This document shows positions 42,831 to 51,279 of a DNA stretch of 64,000 bases, piece by piece. The notes beneath the pieces are model-generated. The model saw nothing but the letters and a program-made list of their open reading frames with translations, did no database searches and was not told the DNA's origin. This DNA is from Bradyrhizobium iriomotense (GTDB lineage: Bacteria > Pseudomonadota > Alphaproteobacteria > Rhizobiales > Xanthobacteraceae): contig NZ_JAFCJZ010000001.1 in NCBI RefSeq assembly GCF_018130765.1, positions 248,001 to 312,000 of the forward strand, given 5' to 3'. Within the stretch, counting starts at the first letter, position 1; each line of letters opens with the position of its first letter. The translations under genes and the position numbers were made by a program.

Positions 42831-43640
42831 TCACGTGAATCCCGTCACTTTTTGCTCGCGCGCGATGCTGTTGATATATGCCGCCGGCGGCTTTCCCAGC
42901 GCTTTCCTGAACATCGTGATGAAGGCCGTGACCGATTCATAGCCGAGCGCGGCCGAGACCTGCTGCACGCTCGCACCTGCGGCGAGCTCGCGGATGGCGA
43001 CGATCAGATGCAGTTGCTGGCGCCAGCGTCCGAAGGTCAACCCGGTCTCCTTCACCACAAGACGCGCAAGACTGCTCTCACTGAGCGCGAGCTGCCTCGC
43101 CCATTGCGCCAGCGTGCGACGGTCGGCGGGATTGTCCGCGAGCGCAGCGGCGATCCGCTTCAGGCGCGGCTCATCCGGAAGCGGCAGATGCAGCTGCTGC
43201 ACCGGCATCAACGGCAGCTCGCCGAGCAGCACGCCGATCAGGCGCTCCCGCCTCGCCTCGTCATGCTGCAGGCCGTCGGACAATGCGACGATCAGTTCGC
43301 GCAGCAAGGGCGAAATCGAAATGGTGCAGCAGCGGTCCGGCAGATCGACCAGCTCCGCCTCGATGTAGACGAAGAACAGTCGCGCATTGGCGGTGGCGCG
43401 ATTGCTGTGCGCCATGCCGCTCGGGATCCAGACCGCGCAATGCGGCGGCACCATCCACAGGCCATCAGGAACGCGGCAGGTCACGCCGCCGCCGAGAGAG
43501 ACCACGAGCTGTCCCTTGCGATGGCTGTGGTCAGGCACCTCGCCTTGCGTCCCGTCCGCATCGACGCGCACGGCAATGACCGGCGCGGACCGGTCGTCCA
43601 CATCGAGGTCGAGCCAGGGGTACCTAAGCGGCTGTCGCAT
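42831..43640 (-). CDS. AraC-family transcriptional regulator with cupin-type N-terminal domain
   Basis: 269 residues from ATG 43640; ATG 43685 is an alternative. The N-terminal AraC_binding/cupin region (VPDHSHRKGQLVVSLGGGVT) would bind a small ligand. The C-terminal HTH has LALSESSLARLVVKETGLTF and LGYESVTAFITMFRKALGKP. It is divergent from a type B carboxylesterase 95 bp away, so it probably controls that gene. Confidence 0.88.
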   Translation of the reverse strand: MRQPLRYPWLDLDVDDRSAPVIAVRVDADGTQGEVPDHSHRKGQLVVSLGGGVTCRVPDGLWMVPPHCAVWIPSGMAHSNRATANARLFFVYIEAELVDLPDRCCTISISPLLRELIVALSDGLQHDEARRERLIGVLLGELPLMPVQQLHLPLPDEPRLKRIAAALADNPADRRTLAQWARQLALSESSLARLVVKETGLTFGRWRQQLHLIVAIRELAAGASVQQVSAALGYESVTAFITMFRKALGKPPAAYINSIAREQKVTGFT

Positions 43641-43735
43641 CTTTGACGGTTTTTGATGATCGATTGCGATAATACGCAAATTCATCCACCTGGAAAGTCG
43701 ATAAATCCGAGGTCGCCCCAACAGGAGATGCGACC

Positions 43736-45283
43736 GTGCACGCCCTCACCATCCCAAAGCTCAGCCCGCTGGTTCGCACCCAGGCCGGCCAGGTGCGTGG
43801 CCAGGAGCGAGACGCAAACGGCGTGCTGGCGTTCAAGGGCATCCCCTACGCCGCGCCACCGGGCGGCCCGCTGCGCTGGCGCGCGCCGCAACCGCCGTTG
43901 CCCTGGCACGGCGTGCGCGATGCGTCGGCTTTCGGCGCGGCGTGCCTATCCTCGCTCGAACATGATCCTCGCCCGGGCCCGCGAAGCGAGGACTGCCTCA
44001 CGCTCAATATCTGGACCGCCGCAAAGGCGGCGGACGAAATGCAGCCGGTGATGGTGTGGATCCACGGCGGCGGCTTTCAGTTCGGCTCCTCGGCCAATCC
44101 CACTACCGATGGTCGCCTGCTGGCGGCCAAAGGCGTCGTGGTCGTCAGCTTCAACTATCGCCTCGGCGTCTTCGGCTTTCTCGCCCATCCCGATCTCGAT
44201 GCGGAAGCGCCATCAGGCAATTACGGCCTGCAGGATCAGTTCGCGGCGCTGCGCTGGGTCCGGGGCAACATCGCTGCGTTCGGCGGCGACCCTGATAACG
44301 TCACCTTGTTCGGCGAATCCGCCGGCGCGATGGCCGTGGGCATCCTGATGGCCTCGCCACTCGCCCATGGGCTGTTCCACAAAGCCATCGGCCAGAGCGG
44401 CGCATTCTGGGACGGCCGCCATGGGCCGCTGCAAGGTTTCGACGAAGCCCGCGCGCGCGGCCTCGCCTTCGCGCGCCGGCAAGCCGACGCATCGATCGCA
44501 GCCTTGCGCACCCTGCCCGCCGAGCAGTTGATGGCCGCCGCGCCCTGGAGTTTTCAGCGCGACCACGTCACGGCCGCGTTCTCACCCAGCATCGATCGTC
44601 ATGTGATCCCTGATCTGCCCGCGCGACGCTTCCTGCACGGCGAACACATGCGCATCCCGCTGCTCGCCGGCTGGAACGGCGCGGAGGAATTCCCGTTCAT
44701 GGCACGATCGCTCCCCGCGCAATCGGCGAACGCCTTTCGCGCCGCGGCCGAAGCGATGTTCGGCAAGGAGCGCCTGGCCGATTTTCTAAGGCTCTACCCC
44801 GCCGACACCGACGCAGAGGCCAAGGCGTCCGCCGCCGCACTCACGGGCGACATGGTGATCGGCGAGCAATGCTGGCAGTGGCTGCGGCTCCACCGCGCAA
44901 GCAGCCGCGCGCCGACTTACGGCTACCACTTCAATTACACCTCGCCCTATACGCCGATCGCCTCGCACGTCACCGAGATCCCCTTCGTGTTCGGCACGCT
45001 GACACCGCAGCAGATCGTCGGCAGCACGGCGCCACCGACTGAAGCGGACCGCGCGCTGTCGCAGACGATGATGAGCTATTGGGTGAATTTTGCCACGCGA
45101 GGGAATCCAAACGGGCCCGGTCTGCCGTCCTGGCCGGCCTATGACGAGACCGACATCGTGCAGATCCTGGGCACGACGATTAAGGCCGGCCCCAATCCGC
45201 AAGCCGGTCGCTTCGGCTTCCTCGGCAGCTTCCGGGAGAATGGCGCACTGCCGATGCGCTGGCGGGGCATAGACGCGCTTTAG
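43736..45283 (+). CDS. Type B carboxylesterase/lipase family protein
   Basis: 515 residues, alpha/beta hydrolase of the cholinesterase-like family. MVWIHGGGFQFGS forms the oxyanion hole and FGESAGAMAVG carries nucleophile Ser195. A C-terminal His in GYHFNYTSPYTPIASH fits the triad, with an acidic residue between. No signal peptide is seen, so it is probably cytoplasmic. GTG 43736 follows AGGAGA. It hydrolyses esters, but the substrate is unknown. The divergent AraC-type regulator is the likely controller. Confidence 0.9.
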   Translation: MHALTIPKLSPLVRTQAGQVRGQERDANGVLAFKGIPYAAPPGGPLRWRAPQPPLPWHGVRDASAFGAACLSSLEHDPRPGPRSEDCLTLNIWTAAKAADEMQPVMVWIHGGGFQFGSSANPTTDGRLLAAKGVVVVSFNYRLGVFGFLAHPDLDAEAPSGNYGLQDQFAALRWVRGNIAAFGGDPDNVTLFGESAGAMAVGILMASPLAHGLFHKAIGQSGAFWDGRHGPLQGFDEARARGLAFARRQADASIAALRTLPAEQLMAAAPWSFQRDHVTAAFSPSIDRHVIPDLPARRFLHGEHMRIPLLAGWNGAEEFPFMARSLPAQSANAFRAAAEAMFGKERLADFLRLYPADTDAEAKASAAALTGDMVIGEQCWQWLRLHRASSRAPTYGYHFNYTSPYTPIASHVTEIPFVFGTLTPQQIVGSTAPPTEADRALSQTMMSYWVNFATRGNPNGPGLPSWPAYDETDIVQILGTTIKAGPNPQAGRFGFLGSFRENGALPMRWRGIDAL

Positions 45284-45506
45284 ACGCCCTCGCGCACCAT
45301 CGCACCGACGGCACAGCCCAAAATGAGCGACACCGTCACCGGCCATACCGCCGCCATGGCAACAACGGCGCCAAAGCGGACGTCTCTGTTGGGTTCCAGC
45401 GAGTCACCTCACCGTGAAACTTGTGATGAGATGCGTGTTGTTGAGACTTCAGTAACCCAACGCATCCAAGCTTCATTAGGTATCGTTGCGTTGGAGTACC
45501 CCCACA

Positions 45507-45809
45507 GTGCTGAATTTTGACGAGCTGCGTGAACTCGCAGCCGATGTTCGCGTTTTTGTCGATGTCGCCGAGGACAAGGCCGAGGCGCTGAGAGCCGTGA
45601 TCGCGGCTTATGACGTGGTGCTGGCCATCTTCCCGTCGGCGGAAGGCATGGGCCTGCACGTCATCAAGGGCAAGGAGATCCTGGACCGGATCGCGACATC
45701 ACGGACCCATGCGATCTACAGCCACACGGCCGTCGCGGTCCCCGATCTCGAGCATGCGAAAGCGCTCAAGTACCTGACCACCCCCGTCGCACAACGGATT
45801 GCCGCGTAG
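45507..45809 (+). CDS. Hypothetical 100-residue protein
   Basis: Starts at GTG 45507 with GGAG upstream. A soluble alpha/beta-like sequence (LNFDELRELAADVRVFVDVA, DVVLAIFPSAEGMGLHVIKG). No recognised domain. Confidence 0.55.
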   Translation: MLNFDELRELAADVRVFVDVAEDKAEALRAVIAAYDVVLAIFPSAEGMGLHVIKGKEILDRIATSRTHAIYSHTAVAVPDLEHAKALKYLTTPVAQRIAA

Positions 45810-45932
45810 CTGCGGCGCGCTGCTTGCCGGACGCGCAGAGCTGCTCGAAAGCAGACATGAGACAGGGTTCGCGAGACCGCCGCTCGACGCGGCGGTCGGC
45901 GGCCTCGCATGTTTCAGGGGTGGCTCGTGAGA

Positions 45933-46268
45933 TCAGCTGCCGGGAGCCTTATAGGACGTGCGCAGCTTCGCCGCGTTCTGCCGCACCTGCTTGATCTCGT
46001 CCTGCGTGAACAGGCGCGTCAGCTTCACGTTCTGCAGGGTGCCCGCCGTGACGGTGAGGCCGGAAATGGCCGGCGCCGCACTGGGATCAGGCACGTCGAA
46101 GATCACGAGAACGCCGGGGCCGTCGGCCGCGACGCTGTACATCGAGACCAGCTTTCCGCCGGCCGCCTCGATCAGCTTCTGCGCCGCTTCCTGGCGATTG
46201 GTCGCGGGGTTTTCCAGAATGGCATTGAGAGCGCGCGGCGTGTATTGCCCGGTAAGACAGAAATGCAT
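45933..46268 (-). CDS. GYD-domain protein
   Basis: 111 residues matching the GYD family: FCLTGQYTPRALNAILENPA, then AAQKLIEAAGGKLVSMYSVA and VLVIFDVPD, with the domain's usual Gly-Tyr-Asp region altered. GYD proteins are small ferredoxin-like dimers of unknown function, often near stress genes. It stands alone. Confidence 0.85.
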   Translation of the reverse strand: MHFCLTGQYTPRALNAILENPATNRQEAAQKLIEAAGGKLVSMYSVAADGPGVLVIFDVPDPSAAPAISGLTVTAGTLQNVKLTRLFTQDEIKQVRQNAAKLRTSYKAPGS

Positions 46269-46663
46269 GTTGCTTGCTCCGTTCTGAAATGAAGACGCGC
46301 ATCGCGACGATGCTGATCGTCGCGATGGTGGGATCTGAAATCAATGGAGTATACCGCCCGCCGTGGGCATAAACGCCGCCAGGTACTGACGAGGTTTCGG
46401 CACACCTCGTTGGCGGCTCGTCAGGGAACATACATCAGCGAGCGCGCGTGTGAAAGGCGGTTTCGGAAGCGGCTTTCTTATTCCCGTTGGCCAACACAAC
46501 CACCCAGAAGTTTGATGGCTGTGGCGCAAAACTTCATCACGACGTCCTCGGCAACGCGCCGCGCCGTAAGCCCCGACAGCGTCGATCTCATAACCATGAC
46601 GCCAGGCCCGACTGGCAGGATGCTCCGGCTGTTGTATGGTCGGATGTTTCTCGCGAGGGGCTG
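46269..46663. other. Intergenic region
   Basis: About 395 bp between the GYD gene and the 46664 gene. No gene, terminator or clear repeat was seen. Confidence 0.5.
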
Positions 46664-47158
46664 ATGAAGATTGCCATTGTTGTCGCCGGCTTGATCGTTG
46701 TTGCCATTGCCGCTCTCGTCGCGATTCAGCCGGGCTTTCTGAAGCCTGCGTCGCTCGCCAATGTGAAGAAATCCGACATCCTCGGCTTTTCGCCCGGGAT
46801 GACATCCGAGGAGACGAGCAAGGTCATCACGCAACGCCGCTACCGCTGCCGCCAGCTTCGCGACTCCTTCACCCTCGAATGCGCCGTCGATGGCGCCAAG
46901 GTCACGATCGACAGCGACGATGTTGACGCCAGGCATCCGATCTGGCGCGTCCATGCGGAGCTGAGCAATCCGGGGCCGCAAGACGCCGCCGTCAAATCGA
47001 TCTCCGACCAGTTCAACGCCCAGCCGACGAAGGACGCCCGCGAGGGCTGGATATGGATCGTCGCCCGTGGCCTGAAGCTGAGCTACGACGGCGCCGCCCT
47101 GAAGCTCGTGGACGAAGCCGAGGAGGCCCGGCGCAGCAAGGACGGATCAAGGCGCTAA
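46664..47158 (+). CDS. Hypothetical exported or anchored protein
   Basis: 164 residues. An N-terminal helix (IAIVVAGLIVVAIAALVAI) acts as signal or anchor, followed by a soluble domain with two cysteines (RYRCRQLRDSFTLECAVDGA). GAGGGG lies before ATG 46664. It looks like a periplasmic domain tethered to the inner membrane. No family recognised. Confidence 0.7.
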   Translation: MKIAIVVAGLIVVAIAALVAIQPGFLKPASLANVKKSDILGFSPGMTSEETSKVITQRRYRCRQLRDSFTLECAVDGAKVTIDSDDVDARHPIWRVHAELSNPGPQDAAVKSISDQFNAQPTKDAREGWIWIVARGLKLSYDGAALKLVDEAEEARRSKDGSRR

Positions 47159-47172
47159 AGCATGCGGTGTAT

Positions 47173-47427
47173 TCACTCCATGTCCCTGCTGGCGAAGTGA
47201 CATCCAAACGCGACCAGGGCCAGAGTGAACGATGAGCCGAGCAGAATTCGCAGAGCGAGTTCTGTCCCATCGCTCACATACCTGACGTCGTGCCGGTGCG
47301 CGTAACGCTCGGGATGTGCAGCATCGGGCACCTGAGGAGAGCTCGTCAGAAGCACAAGCCACGCGACGGTGCCGCAAATCGCTGCAACCCTCGCGACCTT
47401 GCCTAACCTTTGAAGCCAGCGCTTCAT
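47173..47427 (-). CDS. Small membrane protein, third of a coupled trio
   Basis: 84 residues, two predicted helices (VARVAAICGTVAWLVLLTSS and LALRILLGSSFTLALVAFGC). GGGAGG lies before ATG 47427, which overlaps the stop of the preceding gene as ATGA. Between the helices is a His/Arg-rich loop (AAHPERYAHRHDVRYVSDG). Unknown function; it belongs to the three-gene unit 47887-47173. Confidence 0.65.
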   Translation of the reverse strand: MKRWLQRLGKVARVAAICGTVAWLVLLTSSPQVPDAAHPERYAHRHDVRYVSDGTELALRILLGSSFTLALVAFGCHFASRDME

Positions 47428-47687
47428 GCCTCCCTCAGCGCCTTCACGGCGCTGAGAATGGCGAAAGCACCGAAACCATAAATGAGCGCATTCACGCCCC
47501 AGGACAGGGCGATGCCGAGGAAGGCGGGTCCTCCGACCGCTCCCCAGAAAAAATACGCGACGGTGATGCCAGGCCACTCCAGCGAAAGATAAGCGAAGTC
47601 GGTCAGCGGCTCGATGGCGAGGAGCAGCCCCGAAACGAGCGCCCCGATGGCCAATGCGATGAAGAGGTTCGTCTTCACGGAGGGCAT
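47424..47687 (-). CDS. Small membrane protein, second of a coupled trio
   Basis: 87 residues with three hydrophobic segments (LFIALAIGALVSGLLLAI, GITVAYFFWGAVGGPAFLG, LIYGFGAFAILSAVKAL). Start ATG 47687 shares one base with the stop of the first gene (TGATG) and its stop overlaps the third gene (ATGA). Unknown function. Confidence 0.65.
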   Translation of the reverse strand: MPSVKTNLFIALAIGALVSGLLLAIEPLTDFAYLSLEWPGITVAYFFWGAVGGPAFLGIALSWGVNALIYGFGAFAILSAVKALREA

Positions 47688-47887
47688 CAGAGACCCAGCA
47701 GCCCGGTGATAACAGGGATGAGGAAATAGGCGGCGATCCCGAGCAGGCCACCCACGACAAGGCGTGCAGCGCGGCCGTGAATCTTCGTGTCCAACCACGC
47801 ACAAATGGCCACTACAGCCTGTCTCAGCCAGCTAACGACGAGGCTTCCGACGAGATCAAACAGGAGTTCTGCAAGGAAAGCGGCCAT
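47687..47887 (-). CDS. Small membrane protein, first of a coupled trio
   Basis: 66 residues from ATG 47887. An amphipathic start (AAFLAELLFDLVGSLVVSWL) is followed by a C-terminal helix (LVVGGLLGIAAYFLIPVITG). A GGCGGGG hairpin (47901-47919) lies in its 5' leader 14 bp from the start and could affect translation. Unknown function. Confidence 0.6.
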   Translation of the reverse strand: MAAFLAELLFDLVGSLVVSWLRQAVVAICAWLDTKIHGRAARLVVGGLLGIAAYFLIPVITGLLGL

Positions 47888-48249
47888 GGCGTTTAGTCGC
47901 CCCCGCCTTTGGCGGGGTTCAACTGCCGAGGGTTTGACCATGGAGGTCGGCACTTCGGGATACGGGCAAGAGCGGGACTTTGGCGAGCCAGCAGCCGGAC
48001 GGCGTTCGAAGGAGACGTTAGCGGGGTGCACGATCACCGCAATCTGGGCTAGCATCCCCTGCAACCACAAGGCGCCAATCCAACCGGCGCCGATCAAGGG
48101 GAGATCATCATGACGATACGCCTCGCCTAGCCTTGCCGCTCACCTTCGCCGCCAAGCTTTTCGAGACCTGTTTGGAATGCCTTCTGATGACCGCCGGGAA
48201 CTCCAGCTTACCGTAATGGCGTGCGATATCTCCACTTCATAGGTGCCCC
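47888..48249. other. Intergenic region before the AlbA_2 gene
   Basis: About 360 bp. Holds the CCCCGCC-TTT-GGCGGGG hairpin at 47901. A good GGGGAGAT ribosome binding site precedes ATG 48110, but that frame stops after six codons. This may be a decayed gene start. Confidence 0.5.
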
Positions 48250-49209
48250 TTGGCCGACTTCTTGACGATCAAAACATTGAGCGACCTCAAGTCGATCGAG
48301 ACGAGCGGCTTCGAGGAAGGTCTTACCCTTGAATACAAATCGTCGGACGCCCTCTGCAAAGAGAAGGCCGACGATATGTGCAAAGACGTGTCGGCGTTTG
48401 CCAACTCATCGGGTGGCCAGATCATCTACGGGATGCAGGAAAGGGACAAAAAGCCCAAGCTCGACGCTGGCGTCTCGGACCCCAAAATCTCGAAGGAGTG
48501 GATACAACAAATTCTCAACACCCGGCTTAGGCCGCGGGTCCAGGTCGAGATCGAGCGCATCGAAATTACGTCGGGGCACTACGCCTTTGTGTTGACGATC
48601 CCGCCCACGAAGACTGGCCCACATCAGCACACCGACAAGCGTTACTATCGCCGTTACGAAGCCACTCAGCTCGTGATGGACGATCAGGAAATCCGCGATG
48701 TCATGGGGCGAGCCACAACACCCGACCTCTGGGTGTCCTTGGGATTTCTTGGAGGTCTCCGCGAGCGGATCGAATTTCCGAGCGGGCGCGAAGAGTCCAC
48801 GCCGTTCAACTTAATTACTCGCATCGCAAACCGGGCTGCCCAACCCGCCTATCACGTGGTCGTGGAAATTGGTCTCGCCGAGGAGTTCATCGTGATCAGC
48901 AGTGGTGACTACGAGCGCCTTCCGGATGCAGACAACGAACTAGGTACACCGATGCACTGGTTTCGATGGGTAAGAGGCTCCCCCCCGGGACTCCCCATCT
49001 TCAAGGAGCATCCGACGCTCCTCACGAACAATGTCCTGATGCTCGCCCTTACCTCTCAGGAATTAACAACGAACCACCTGTTCGATGCCACAATAAGGAT
49101 TTCGGCCCCGGGCTTCTCCAGCACCGAGCATTGGGCGTTTGTTGCAAGAGGCGCGACGCTCAATATCTATGGGCCGGGCAGCGAATATGCGGCCGAGCCT
49201 GCGTCTTAA
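48250..49209 (+). CDS. AlbA_2/Schlafen-type domain protein
   Basis: 319 residues starting at TTG 48250 with AGGTG upstream. The N-terminal half fits the AlbA_2 (Schlafen-type, putative nucleic-acid- and nucleotide-binding) domain: EEGLTLEYKSSDALCKEKAD, VSAFANSSGGQIIYGMQERD, then PPTKTGPHQHTDKRYYRRYE. The C-terminal 160 residues are beta-rich and not recognised. Bacterial AlbA_2 proteins include transcription regulators and defence-associated proteins. Its isolated place in an accessory-looking stretch, and a base composition less GC-biased than the neighbours, suggest acquisition. Confidence 0.82.
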   Translation: MADFLTIKTLSDLKSIETSGFEEGLTLEYKSSDALCKEKADDMCKDVSAFANSSGGQIIYGMQERDKKPKLDAGVSDPKISKEWIQQILNTRLRPRVQVEIERIEITSGHYAFVLTIPPTKTGPHQHTDKRYYRRYEATQLVMDDQEIRDVMGRATTPDLWVSLGFLGGLRERIEFPSGREESTPFNLITRIANRAAQPAYHVVVEIGLAEEFIVISSGDYERLPDADNELGTPMHWFRWVRGSPPGLPIFKEHPTLLTNNVLMLALTSQELTTNHLFDATIRISAPGFSSTEHWAFVARGATLNIYGPGSEYAAEPAS

Positions 49210-49260
49210 CAGGGCGAAGACTCCCCTCTTCCTATAATTTTGAGCCTGCCCTCACGGGCC

Positions 49261-49362
49261 ATTACGGTGACAGTGCACTAATCCTGCCGCCATCGCCGCC
49301 CGGTTGGCTCCGGTTTGGCCTAAGCTTGGCAACCGACCTATTGAGTGCACTGTCACCGTAAT
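49261..49362. repeat. REPIN-like inverted repeat, copy 1
   Basis: Perfect 19-bp arms ATTACGGTGACAGTGCACT (49261-49279) and its complement (49344-49362) around a 64-bp GC-rich spacer. The spacer resembles that of the 49849 copy. Confidence 0.8.
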
Positions 49363-49366
49363 TTCC

Positions 49367-49438
49367 AAGGACGAGGACGCCGTGCTGCTGATCATAGGCG
49401 AAGGCCCGGCGACAGCCACGGCGGCGGAGGAGAAGTAG
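49367..49438 (+). pseudogene. 3' tail of a cupin-type gene, copy 1
   Basis: 24 codons to a stop at 49438 (KDEDAVLLIIGEGPATATAA, then EEK). It is closely related to the tail at 49978-50049, with about five base differences over 72 bp. No upstream part is present; the REPIN arm ends four bases before it. Confidence 0.6.
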
Positions 49439-49467
49439 ATAGCCAGACGGCCCAACCGAGACAATTC

Positions 49468-49794
49468 ATGACACGCAAGAACGTCTACCCGTTCGCACTC
49501 GCAGTCCTGATGTTCGCAGGCTCGGCCCACTTTTCGATGTTCGTCACGTGGCTGGGATTTCCCGACGGATTCATGTCTCAGCTCGATCGCGCCGAGCAGC
49601 AATTGGCCATCTGCCTGACCTGGTTCAGCCTCGCCTTCGGGATCGGATTCCTTGGCCTCGGCGTATGGTCATTCCGTGCAGATGTGAGGAGGCCGCTGAC
49701 ATATGCGAGTATCCTCGTCCTGCTCGTTGCCGCGGGCTCTGTCGCGCTTGATCTGCATTTTCGAAGCTACATGATGGACAGCGCCGGCGGCTGA
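49468..49794 (+). CDS. Hypothetical multi-helix membrane protein
   Basis: 108 residues, three hydrophobic segments: PFALAVLMFAGSAHFSMFVT, CLTWFSLAFGIGFLGLGVW and LTYASILVLLVAAGSVAL. ATG 49468. It lies exactly between the two REPIN/cupin-tail units. I do not recognise a family. Confidence 0.6.
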   Translation: MTRKNVYPFALAVLMFAGSAHFSMFVTWLGFPDGFMSQLDRAEQQLAICLTWFSLAFGIGFLGLGVWSFRADVRRPLTYASILVLLVAAGSVALDLHFRSYMMDSAGG

Positions 49795-49848
49795 ACGTCC
49801 GTACGGTGTGAGCGAGATATGGATCTTCGCACTACGGTGACGGTATAC

Positions 49849-49952
49849 TACGGTGACAGTGCATTCAATTTATTCGCCATCGCCCACCCGGCCGGCTCTG
49901 CGGGTTCAGTCCACGCTTAGCGGACAGCCCAATTGTGTGCACTGTCACCGTA
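49849..49952. repeat. REPIN-like inverted repeat, copy 2
   Basis: Arms TACGGTGACAGTGCA (49849-49863) and TGCACTGTCACCGTA (49938-49952) around 74 bp. Another TACGGTGACGGTATA half-site precedes it at 49833. Confidence 0.8.
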
Positions 49953-49959
49953 ATTCCAG

Positions 49960-50049
49960 GTGCATTGGGACGGCGCCAAGGACGAGGACGCCGTGCTGCT
50001 GATCATGGGCGAAGGCCCGGCGACAGCGACGGGGGTGGAGGAGAAGTAG
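49960..50049 (+). pseudogene. 3' tail of a cupin-type gene, copy 2
   Basis: 30 codons to a stop at 50049, beginning VHWDGAKDEDAVLLIMGEGP. The VHWDG part and the LLIMGEGPATAT end look like the C-terminus of a small cupin protein. No upstream body exists, so it is a remnant. Confidence 0.6.
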
Positions 50050-50154
50050 GGCGGGCGGCGGTCGATTCCATCAGGCCGAGTGTCATCGTCCGAGCGCACA
50101 GCACGCGCGTAGAGGATGCCATAATAGTACTTTCCACTATGAAAATTGAGACCA

Positions 50155-50172
50155 TCCCCGCCTAGCGCGGGG
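50155..50172 (-). terminator. Terminator of the 50174 gene
   Basis: TCCCCGC-CTAG-CGCGGGGA, immediately next to the stop of the minus-strand gene. The poly-T part is weak, so termination efficiency is uncertain. Confidence 0.5.
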
Positions 50173-50173
50173 A

Positions 50174-50434
50174 TTACTTTTTGCTTGAAGCGAAGGCTAC
50201 GCCGAGAATCACGATCACGACGAGAATCCCAAAAGCAAGACCAGCATCGCGGCCGAAGAATTCCCGCCAACCAGCTACGATCAGAATTATGACCGTGAGA
50301 ACTGCCGCAACCACAGGCGGATTCTGAATGAGCGTTCTATTGCTCATGAATTGGCGGGAGCCTATCGCCACGAAGAACAGAACGATGAGGTATATCGCGC
50401 CAAGCCCCAAGACTGCCGAGAACAGTCGCTCCAT
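50174..50434 (-). CDS. Hypothetical three-helix membrane protein
   Basis: 86 residues from ATG 50434 after GGGAGGGGGC. Helices LGLGAIYLIVLFFVAIG, VVAAVLTVIILIVAGW and LAFGILVVIVILGVAFA. No family recognised. Confidence 0.7.
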   Translation of the reverse strand: MERLFSAVLGLGAIYLIVLFFVAIGSRQFMSNRTLIQNPPVVAAVLTVIILIVAGWREFFGRDAGLAFGILVVIVILGVAFASSKK

Positions 50435-50561
50435 GCCCCCTCCCGCCGCTTGATTGTGCATCAGCACTGACGAGATTCAAGACCTGTGCGCGCGATGCGC
50501 GTGCGCCTTCCAGCCATGGATGCGCCCGCGAATCCGCACGACGTGGATGCAATAATCTGGA

Positions 50562-51089
50562 TTACCGCTTCCACGGTTTGTATTTCAGGGCTAGCTCTTC
50601 AGCCTGGCGTGGCCTGTTAGTGAGGTTCATGATGATCGCGATAGCGGATAGGTGAAACTTCAGCCTTGCCACGACCGGCTGTCCGTCAGGCCACTCGCCA
50701 AGTTGGGATATGCCCGAACAAAGCCCCTTCACTCTGTCATCATCGAACGACATTTTGACCTTATGCGCGAATTCATTCCTGATCTTGCGCAGGATGGTGC
50801 ACTCCTTGAATTCTGTATCTGAAATCAACCCGATGGCGTGGCAGGCTCGAATTCTTGCCGAAAATGTCCCGAGTGGGGAATTGGCTTCGCTGATTAGCTC
50901 GCGCGCACTTTTGTTTGGGATTAGGAAGGCAGTCAGTAGCCGCTCCAACAAGCTGTCGATGAAAGCAGTTGTTGAAAGAGCTGCGCCTCTATCAGTTTCC
51001 TTGTTGAGGTCTTCGAAGAATTCCTGAAACTCCGACAAACGATCTTTCGGAATTTCGACTGGATTGAGGTAGAGGGTCGGTTCATCCAT
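50562..51089 (-). CDS. MltR-like protein
   Basis: 175 residues. The core ALSTTAFIDSLLERLLTAFL, then NSPLGTFSARIRACHAIGLI and LRKIRNEFAHKVKMSF matches the MltR (mannitol operon repressor) family, an all-helical fold without a classical DNA-binding motif. No mannitol genes are nearby, so the name should not be taken as function. Such stand-alone proteins with the RNEFAH motif recur in accessory and defence regions. Start ATG 51089. Confidence 0.78.
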   Translation of the reverse strand: MDEPTLYLNPVEIPKDRLSEFQEFFEDLNKETDRGAALSTTAFIDSLLERLLTAFLIPNKSARELISEANSPLGTFSARIRACHAIGLISDTEFKECTILRKIRNEFAHKVKMSFDDDRVKGLCSGISQLGEWPDGQPVVARLKFHLSAIAIIMNLTNRPRQAEELALKYKPWKR

Positions 51090-51242
51090 GGCGCCACCTA
51101 TGGAAGCTCTACCTCGCACTACCATCAAACGGGTGACTATCGAAGTAGCGTCCTCAACTTGACCACAGCGTTCGCGATCGTCTCCGCCTCTCGGACGTTT
51201 AGATAGTTGCCGGCGTGGGTGTCTCGGGACCGATGCAAGGAA

Positions 51243-51268
51243 TTACGGTGACAACACTGTCACCGCAA
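51243..51268. repeat. Short REPIN-related hairpin
   Basis: TTACGGTGACA-ACAC-TGTCACCGCAA: the same arm sequence as the elements at 49261 and 49849 with the spacer almost gone (one mismatch in the arms). It lies 12 bp after the 51280 gene's stop and could act as a 3'-end hairpin. Confidence 0.65.
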
Positions 51269-51279
51269 CTAACGCCTTA

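Noticed and set aside
50562..51089. Considered a mannitol operon repressor in the strict sense.
   Set aside because: No mannitol transport or dehydrogenase gene is nearby; only the fold family is supported.
49261..51268. Considered a CRISPR array because the arm sequence recurs.
   Set aside because: The recurrences are inverted pairs, not regularly spaced direct repeats, and no cas gene is present.
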